38,231 nt of DNA, taken from NCBI GenBank assembly GCA_015680685.1, contig MNCI01019132.1:213200-251430 (forward strand), written 5' to 3'. The translations under genes and the position numbers were made by a program. The notes below the pieces were generated by a model that saw only the letters and a list, made by a program, of their open reading frames with translations, was not told the origin of the DNA and searched no databases. Below, piece by piece: positions 31,095 through 38,231 of this stretch (positions are counted from its first letter, which is position 1; each line of letters starts with the position of its first letter). Origin of the DNA: Gnetum montanum. Taxonomy: Eukaryota > Streptophyta > Gnetopsida > Gnetales > Gnetaceae.

Positions 31095-31435
31095 GTAATG
31101 ATCCTGACATCATGAACTAAAAATGATACTACAGAACAGTACTGGGGCTATGACTTGAAACTAGCACCACAGAGTGTCCTGGAGTCATGACAATAAACTG
31201 ACACCATAGAGCTCTATTCGACACGATACTAAACTACCACATTTATCCCCCATGACGTAAAACTAGCATCTAGAGTCTACTAAGACTATAAATTGGTTTA
31301 CCTCTTCATAGTCTGCTACGATTATAAACTAGCAATGCACTGTCCACTACGATGCTAAACTGGCACTGTCCAAAGGGTTATGACGTGAAACTAACCCAAA
31401 ACAGTCTACTAAGACTATAAACTAGCGACATCATC
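31095..31435 (+). repeat. 3' UTR minisatellite, TAAACTAGC core, about nine degenerate units
   Basis: Core AAACT occurs at about 31158, 31195, 31230, 31259, 31287 (AAATT), 31326, 31356, 31388 and 31419, spacings of 28-39 bp. The better units read as GACTATAAACTAGC plus GTCCACTACGATG-like spacer. Tandem minisatellites in the 3' UTR are known for Ogre/Tat elements and have been proposed as sources of satellite DNA. Confidence 0.75.
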
Positions 31436-31984
31436 GATGACCAAGCAATACTTGAAAAGATATGTTGCTGCAATTGGGTGTACATGTTCCACAAATACTT
31501 GCTGCATAATTTGTCTCATGGACCCTGATGAAGCTAATGTTGTTCATGATTTTGTCAGCTTTGAAAATTGCACACAGTGGCTCCATCTCCTTGGTTATGC
31601 TCTAGTTTAAAGTGCTTAGTTAACTAAATCATTTGTGGTTTTCTTATCTTTTTGGAGTTATGTTTGTAGGATGACACGCTTGAGGCATTTGCGCATAGAT
31701 GCACTTCATCATGACGACAAGGTATCACATTCCTCCTGATGCACGCAACTAGGTTAATCAATCTGTTCACAACTACATTCCTGACTCCTGATACATTCCC
31801 TATTCCCCATAATGTTTCCCTTATCCTATTCAATTACACCCCCTGGATACATTCTACTCACCCCAAAGCTCTTAATACACAGTTGCACACTATGATTCTC
31901 TAAGTAGTTGCAACGCAAAACACAGTACACTGTACATGATACAAATGCAAGCGCATGAGCACGAGCACAACACTAAAATAAAGC

Positions 31985-32080
31985 TCTTCCAAAAAGAACA
32001 AAAAAAGAAAAAAAAAACAAAAAAAAAAGAAAAAAAAACAAAAAAGAAAAACAAATAAAAAGAAAAAAAGAACAAGAAGA
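31985..32080 (+). repeat. A-rich polypurine-like tract
   Basis: Runs of A broken by single G or C (AAAAAAGAAAAACAAATAAA pattern) for about 90 bp. Lys-rich or Phe-rich translations through it are artefacts of composition. It lies about 550 bp upstream of the 3' LTR, so it is not the plus-strand primer site itself. Confidence 0.8.
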
Positions 32081-32632
32081 TCAAAGAGCAAAATGCATGG
32101 AAAAGGTCTTCATGACCCCGTTGACATCATAGACCAAAGACCATTGGCACTTCTCATACAAGCCCTAGGCAGGAGGACAATTTTCTTAGAAAAATAGTTA
32201 CACTCATGTTTCAAAAGATCATGTTGCACATCATTGCATGGCTTTGGCTATTTACAACAGGCTCCCGTAAACACTCTATAAGAGTCCCGTTTCTCCAAAG
32301 AACGCACTTCCTATGTTTTGGTTCCAAGTCTGCTAAAAATTGGCTACTAATAAGGATAAAAAATATGGCTCGTTCACATGAGAGTATTCCTCTCCCACAA
32401 TTCCAGCAACAATTATAACCCTTGATCAACTTCTAACTCCCCCGGGTTATAATCAATCCCCTTACATCTTGAATTGCATTTCCCCAATCCCATGTAATTC
32501 TTAACACGGTGCGACGACATCCAGCAAGGGGCTAACATATAATGCTTGGTGCTTGGTTGGTCATGGTGTTTTGTACTTCTTTGTCAACGCCTCTTGGGTG
32601 GATTCCTCCAGATGTCAACAAAGAGGGACCAA

Positions 32633-34389
32633 TGAAACACCACTAATTTCAGCCTAATAATTTGAAATGAGAACAACTCAAACCCTTTCAAGCTTTTGAG
32701 AGGAAAACATTTAACTAAGACATGTAACTGACGCTCGACTTGTCAAGCTAGCTTGCCCATGCTCAACTTGTCAAGCTAGATTGCCCTCAGCATGACCAAC
32801 TCCAACGACTTCAAAATCAAGTCAAAGATGGTCCAATCTGGGGGTGTAAGCCATCCTCAAGGATCACTATTGTCCACTTCAAGTTTCATCATTTGGGAGT
32901 TCAAATTTTGGGACAAATTGTACACATTTTCTCACTCATGCTGTGGTCACGCTGAGGTCATGCTGGTAGCATGAGTCCACTGTGACCAACTTTGAGAGCT
33001 TTAAAATCGAGTAAAAATGATCTAACTTCTAAGGTGCAAGTCATCCTCAAGGTTCATTATTGACAACTTCAAGTCCCAGCCTCCAGAATTCTAGATTTTA
33101 GGTCTAAAATTGCAAATTTTTTGTAGCTCACGCTGTGGTCATGCTGAGCTCATGCTGGCAACATGAGTCCAGCGTGAGCTACCAAAAGTGGTTTAAAACA
33201 AGGCACATCCAAGCTCAATTTTCAACTTGCAGATCACTCTCAAGGTCAACCACAATTAGAAAATTGTTGCACTCAAAGAACAGGCTTCAAGGATCAAAAA
33301 TCAGTGTGAAATGTGTCATTTTCATCAGGTCACGCTGAGGTCACGTTGGCAGCATGAGTGCAACATGAATACAACGTGAGCACTGATCACACCCAATCAA
33401 AAGCACACCAAACACACCCTAAGGGCACACCAAGACAAAATCAACTCACGCTGGAAGCTTTGGTGAAACAGAGATGCCTCAAACATCCACAAAACCACTC
33501 ACAGCAGCACCTTGCAGTAGTCAATTTAGGGATCGAGAAGTTTCAAGCGAGTCAGAGTGAATTTTTCTTATTGTACATTATCATTTTCATTGTAAATTTT
33601 CATCATTTGTGAGCTTTTCAAGCTCTTACGCTTCAAATTATATTTTCTTCTATGGGCATAGGCTAGCTACATAAACCAATACACGTTGTAAGATACAGTG
33701 CATCTGGTCAAGAACGTAGCCTACCTACACATGTCCAATTGACACATAGCTGTCCATCTAACACCTGTCACACGATCCAATTTCCTCTCATTTCCTAGCC
33801 ATTGATCTCACCCATGGATTCCACACTTGAGCCAAGATGAACCTTATAAATACCCTATGAATTCACATAAACAGGGTTGGCAATTTTGAAGGTTGATGGC
33901 TTAGGAAACATTGACTAGCAACTTTTGGACACTCGGGCACATGTGACTCCTAGCATCCAAGCACCTATAAGCACATCACCCCGGGGCTTAGCACTTGACT
34001 TTCCATCCACACGTGTAGCTACGGTTCGACCGATGCACATTCATTCTAAGTAATATAATACAGTTCATTTTTGCCTCCCATTATATTGTCTACTCTATTT
34101 TAAATTTAGTTTACACTTTGTTTACAATACAGTTCTGTATACGCTCAATTTGCATTTCGTGCGTCACTATTTACATTTCATACATCAGTTATGATAACCC
34201 CAATGCAAGCCATAGCTTATTTGGGGAAGTCCTTAGTTGATTTGCGTGCAGACCATCCAAGGCACTCTACCTTTGTTTTCTTTTCTAGCTTGCCCTCACA
34301 TGAAAGCAAGGTCAACTGTGCCTATCTCGCGATCTTTTGGTGTTTGTTTTTTCCCTTCTAGCCTTACGCTGATGATTTCAGTTAGTACA
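32633..34389 (+). repeat. Element B: 3' LTR (1757 bp)
   Basis: Starts TGAAACACC and ends GTTAGTACA, partner of 15595-17369. It has two 28-bp palindrome units instead of three, the three ~191-bp repeats with hairpin anchors at 32959, 33151 and 33342, and the TATA box at 33844-33852. It is followed by TTGTG, the presumed decayed target duplication. Confidence 0.93.
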
Positions 34390-34456
34390 TTGTGGAGTTC
34401 AACTAGATTTTATGTGAACGCTTGTGATTTGCATAGGGGTACCTCGTTGCTCATCA
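34390..34456 (+). repeat. Element C: 5' LTR, second piece
   Basis: After the TTGTG duplication, GAGTTCAACTAGATTTTATG and CTTGTGATTTGCATAGGGGT continue the A-type LTR exactly where 15594 leaves off, ending CGTTGCTCATCA at 34456. The equivalent in A is GAATTCGACTAGATTTCACA and so on. This identifies the host sequence of element B as the LTR of C. Confidence 0.85.
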
Positions 34457-34457
34457 T

Positions 34458-34475
34458 TGGTGCCATTATCAAGGA
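34458..34475 (+). other. Element C: primer binding site, decayed tRNA-Asp type
   Basis: TGGTGCCATTATCAAGGA directly after the LTR. Twelve of 18 bases match the complement of a plant tRNA-Asp 3' end, and all six differences are transitions. It sits in the same position as in element A. Confidence 0.7.
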
Positions 34476-34615
34476 CCTTTGAGTTGTTACATGCACTATC
34501 TAGGATCTAGTGAAAGTTATTAAAAATCATTGAAATGAACCCTAGTATCATATCACACTTTAAAATAATGATAACAATATTAGAAGCACATTACATTTTT
34601 ATTCTCTAACATAAA

Positions 34616-36960
34616 ATGTCTTCTTCTCCTAGTAGCAATTCTCTATCCAAGTCTAACAGAGTACATAAGCTGGTGCCTCAACAATACCAAGTGGTATATG
34701 CTCATCCTAATGAGTATGTACCCAACTTCACCTTCATCCTACACTAGGATGAACAACTGTGGTGGTGTGACATGGAAGGCAACATCATGTTGCTGCCCAA
34801 TCGATCCATTCCTACAATGCTTTAATAAACACTTATACAATGTGGTCTCCAAGGACTTCATGTTGAGTACATTGTGTAGGATAGTGACACTAGGGATTAT
34901 CATCCCATTGAGGCACAACATCTAAGGGATTGATTGCTAGAACAGTGTCATGAGTCTGTAAAGGGAAAAGGCTTTAATGATTCCCCATTCTTGATGTACC
35001 AAAAAGATGATGGTGAACCATTCTTTGGGGTTTTTCCATTTAGTGAAATTATTCTTTTTGACTTTGATGAAGGAGGTTAAAACTAGAACTTGTAGTCCAC
35101 AATTCACAATCCTGATTTAAGCAAAAATGGACCCAATGACAAAGAACGATCCAAAGAGACAAGTCAGGGTAGGCATGTTGACAAGAAAAAAGATTGTGAT
35201 TGTGATCGTGATCATTGAAGAGGGGGTAGTAGGCATTGTGATGATGCTAGTCCTCCTTCCTCTTCACCTTCATCATCATCATCTTTTTCTTTTGACTTCA
35301 ACCATAACTATTGTGGGCATGACCATGATGGAGGTGACCAACAGGACTGAAATGATTAAGGGGACCATCGGGCACGACAAGACTAAGGACATGGTCATTC
35401 AAGAGAGGCTTGTCACCATGAATGAAGTAGTAGTAGAGGGCATTGTAGGCACCAAAATATAGGCCTCAATGATCCTTTGCTTACTACTTGAAGTATGCTA
35501 AACATCATAGAGGTAATACAAATTCCAATAAGGCATGTAAAGGATAGTTGGATCAAAAGGCTAGACATGAACAATATCCCTTAGTTCAAAGGGGAATATA
35601 ACTTAGATCCATAGAACAATATCCAAGCTTTCCAAAATTCATGTGCCTTGCAAACATAGAAAATGAATGGTAAAAGCTTAATTTATTCCATGGACACTCA
35701 TTAAAGAAGTTAAAAACTAGTATCGGTCCTTAGAAGTAGAATCTATCAGACGATGGAGTACCATGCTTGAATTGTTCAATGACAAATATCAAACATACGC
35801 TTGAGTGTCCAACTTGAGGAGGCAAATCCAAGGATGGAAACAAGGGACACATGAACCTTTAAATGTTGCCATAGGATGATACTATTCCTTAATGCACAAA
35901 TGTCCTAGCCATGATTATTCTCAATTGGACCAACTTTGCCACATTGTAGATGGGCTTTGATCTGAAATGAGGAGAACCCTTGGCATCTATGCTCAATGGT
36001 GACTATCAGAGTTAAGAACTTCTCAGATCCAAAGATTTATTGAGAAAGTAGCTAAAGAGAAAGGTGAATTAAGAAAAAGAAAAAGTGTAGAAGAATATAA
36101 CCATGATCATTTCATTCGTAAGAGGGAGGTTTGATTTTCTGATAGTGAGGAAGACTCATTACTTGATGAGGTGGTGAATAGAAAAACCTTTTCATTTCAA
36201 AAATTTCAATTTGAAATTATAGCCAAGGTTGATCAGTTATGGGACTTCATGGATAGTAGATTTCAAGTTGTCCTAAAAATTTCTAAAGAGTCCAAAGAAC
36301 AAGATAGTGATCCTGAGTGTAGGAGGTGCAAGGAAGCTGAATGTATTGATCAAAGAGGTAAGGGAAAGATTGCTACAATTAAGGAAGTTGTGGAAGGAAA
36401 ATCAGATGATGATGGTGGGTGTGAAATTTGCCATTATGAACATCCTAAGGGATGTTATCCTATTTAGTCACACTTATAGGAATTTGGGATGTATGCCTTG
36501 AATGCACGACTAGTACAAAGGAAAAAACCCAAAAGATTACCTTATCCTCAAGGTAATTCTAGGCAATTCCACTAGCCACAACAATACTATATAAGTGGAA
36601 CTCCACCACAACCATATGAGTAGTATTAATAGTGGTAGCAACCATAGTCATGGATGCTAGCACCACCAAGGCAACAATACCCTTACCAACAACTTGATTC
36701 ATATGGGTATTACATTCAGCAACCCTTGTCTCCACATGACTCTTCCAGTCACGTTTCCGCTTTTCAACCTCACTACTACCCTCCTGATAAATATTGAACT
36801 CATTCTCCGCATACAAGAAGGGATACCATGTTTTACCCTTATCCTTTCCCATTCTTGCACATCTTCCTCCTTCCTCTGCACAACTACCACCTACTCCATC
36901 TATGCAAAGTGAATTCCTAGCTCAACCACAACAATGCAATGTTATAAGGGTTGTTAACCT
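34616..36960 (+). pseudogene. Element C: gag
   Basis: ATG at 34616 opens MSSSPSSNSLSKSNRVHKLV and QQYQVVYAHPNEYV, aligned with the gag start of A. A TAG interrupts after FILH where A has CAA, so an ancestral CAG is likely. A Ser-rich acidic part lies at 35200-35330. The capsid-type region at 35720-36100 reads RRWSTMLELFNDKYQ, LRRQIQGWKQGTHEPLNVAI and SEMRRTLGIYAQW. CEICHYEHPKGCYP (36420-36465) is the Cys/His part, and a Gln/Pro/Tyr-rich end follows at 36580-36960. Many stops. Confidence 0.8.
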
Positions 36961-37099
36961 ACAACTAGTTCATCAACCAAGTGGTTTAGATACTTGATCA
37001 AAGAAAAGACTTTTATTTCAACCTTACAGTTTGCCTAAGCCCTTAAATACACTTGTGATTGACAACCCTACTCCTTTGTCTTCCTTTGTATCAACTTCC

Positions 37100-37640
37100 T
37101 TTAAGTTCTCTTCAAACTAGATACCACCTAGGATCCACACTGTGATGCTTACTCACATTGTAATTGATTAGATCCATGTTGGAAACCTTTGCAAAAAATT
37201 AGCTAATCCTAGAAGTCCTCTTATTTATTTGTAGATTACTGGAAATGAACTATGCGAAGCTCTTCTCGACTCATATTTTGGTATCAATATAATTTCTCAT
37301 GAGATGTATACTACATGGAACCTACCTCCTCTTAAGAAGAGCAATATTAGATTAGAATTGGCAGACCAATCCATGAATATTCCATTGGGATTGGTAGAAG
37401 ACATTGTAACTACTATCTATGGGTAGTCTTATCCTACTGATTTCCTAGTCAATAGGATGGAGAACTATAAAGGAGACTTTCCAATTATCATGGGAAGGGA
37501 ATGGCTAAGCACTGTTGATGCAAGAATGGGCATTAGATATCTTTTCCTAGAAATATCTAAAGAAAATGCATTTGGAAAGATTGAGAAGAAGCAAGTTCCA
37601 TGCATCATGTACAGTAATACAGGGTACAATTTTGTGTAGA
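37100..37640 (+). pseudogene. Element C: aspartic protease
   Basis: Aligns with the protease of A. The active-site region reads EALLDSYFGINIISHEM, keeping the Asp that A has lost, though the following Gly-Ala/Ser pattern is altered. KSNIRLELADQSMNIPLGLV and NYKGDFPIIMGREWLSTVDA, then GIRYLFLEISKENAFGKI, follow, the last stretch open at 37457-37639. Confidence 0.8.
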
Positions 37641-38231
37641 AACTCTAGGCTATGAAATGAGCATCCATATCTGCATGCAAATAGTGTGCACTAGAAGCTG
37701 ACATTCAAAGGTGTTTGTATGTAGCAGCCACAAAATTGGAGGGCATCGAATGGTTGACCACTGATTCTAAAAGTAGCACACTTTGCATGGAACTAACTGA
37801 GAGCCTCACATGTGCATATGTTGTAGGCATGGATGAACTAGAGAAAGTTCATCACTAACTCTCTAATGATGCAAATGATGATACCTACTAGAAAGAGTTG
37901 GAAATTCTTGAAAATTTCAAGCAAGAGCCCCCTTGAACTAAAAAATCCACCAACTGGCATAGAATATGTGTTTTTTAAAATGGAAAGCTAGTCATAACCA
38001 ATACAAATCTTGCTCCAAATTAGAAAAATATGTTGTTGAATGTGGTTGAAAAATGGTTAGCAATCTTTGCCTGGTCATATCCAGAACTTGCAAGGATTAA
38101 TCCTAGGATATGTCAGCATCACATCTACACCAATCCAACTATGAAGCCAAAGAGGTAGCCACAGAGGTAATTGAACTCTAAATTGAACTAAACTATGAGA
38201 GAAGAATTTGGAAAACTTCTCAAGGAGGGTG
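37640..38231 (+). pseudogene. Element C: linker and N-terminus of reverse transcriptase, cut by window end
   Basis: A decayed linker leads to VVEKWLAIFAWSYPELARIN and PRICQHHIYTNPTMKPK at about 38045-38155, the same RT N-terminal block as in A, then EEFGKLLKEG at the last bases. The rest of pol and the 3' LTR lie outside. Confidence 0.75.

Larger units (their letters stand above)
31081..32632 (+). other. Element B: 3' untranslated region
   Basis: 1.55 kb without recognisable genes. It holds the TAAACTAGC minisatellite (31095-31435) and an A-rich tract (31985-32080). The purine-rich CAACAAAGAGGGACCAA at 32616-32632 abuts the 3' LTR and is the likely polypurine tract. Other parts show nothing I can name. 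Confidence 0.75.
15595..34389 (+). mobile_element. Element B: 18.8-kb Tat/Ogre-type Ty3/gypsy retrotransposon with an antisense gene
   Basis: Order: 5' LTR 15595-17369, primer site and leader, gag 17994-~19870, PR ~20690-21393, a 6.2-kb interval with an antisense spliced gene, RT, RNase H, a second archaeal-type RNase H, INT to 31080, a long 3' UTR with minisatellite and A-rich tract, 3' LTR 32633-34389. The second RNase H between RNase H and INT is the hallmark of the Tat lineage. The large size and the long gap between PR and RT fit Ogre-type members, which have an intron there. All genes carry stops. Confidence 0.9.
14835..38231 (+). mobile_element. Element C: Athila-like retrotransposon, 5' part, split by element B and cut by the window end
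   Basis: A plus-strand relative of element A: 5' LTR in two pieces (14835-15594 and about 34395-34456), primer site at 34458, gag from 34616, PR near 37150-37640, and the first RT residues at the right edge. Element B (15595-34389) sits inside the 5' LTR. A and C share LTR layout, primer type, gag start and protease region and lie in opposite orientations. Confidence 0.85.

Noticed and set aside
31890-32091. Phe-rich minus-strand open frames resembling membrane segments
   Set aside because: They translate the complement of the A-rich 3' UTR tract; composition artefact.
35127-35462. 111-codon plus-strand open frame rich in V, I and M
   Set aside because: Alignment with A shows the real gag frame here is a different one (Asp/Ser-rich); this frame is a shadow.
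1-38231. tRNA, rRNA or other structured RNA genes
   Set aside because: None recognised; the only tRNA-related sequences are the primer binding sites of the retrotransposons.

Overview
This looks like plant nuclear intergenic DNA made almost entirely of nested, old retrotransposons. The evidence is Ty3/gypsy elements of the Athila and Tat/Ogre types with plant-type integrase and RNase H arrangements, a plant-type LINE, TA-rich short GT-AG introns, and heavy decay rich in transitions. A land plant with a very large genome fits (a gymnosperm is possible), but nothing here fixes the species. I see no intact host gene, rRNA, tRNA or CRISPR.

Layout. (1) 1-~430: 3' end of a plus-strand Athila-like element (D), with polypurine tract and truncated LTR. 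(2) ~430-1811 and 11945-~12080: one decayed plus-strand LINE reverse transcriptase, cut in two by element A. (3) 1812-11944: element A, a complete-length minus-strand Athila-like retrotransposon with 885/886-bp LTRs, a perfect ACTAC target duplication, a tRNA-Asp-type primer site, and decayed gag, PR, RT, RNase H and INT. (4) ~12300-14834: a decayed plus-strand coding region rich in coiled coil, unidentified. (5) 14835-38231 (runs off the window): element C, a plus-strand relative of A. Its 5' LTR is split by element B. (6) 15595-34389: element B, an 18.8-kb plus-strand Tat/Ogre-type element with ~1.77-kb LTRs, gag, PR, RT, two RNase H domains and INT.

The most unusual content is inside B. 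Between protease and reverse transcriptase, where Ogre-type elements carry an intron, there is a ~6.2-kb interval (21394-~27600). It holds a decayed multi-exon gene on the opposite strand (about 25815 down to 22080). Its introns are 79-104 bp with recognisable GT-AG borders. Its first readable exons encode an FCP1/NIF-like (HAD-family) phosphatase domain whose catalytic Asp motifs are replaced. The later exons encode an unidentified protein with a charged, helical C-terminal part and an acidic tail. The interval is bounded by degenerate TAAACTAGC-type short repeats, which also occur in B's 3' UTR, and carries a 136-bp tandem repeat just upstream of the antisense gene.

Order of events read from the nesting: LINE before A; C before B. 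LTR differences counted by eye over short stretches are about 15% for A and about 9-10% for B, so A looks older than B. None of the elements looks autonomous now. In-frame stops, many of them explicable as C-to-T changes, are spread through every gene.
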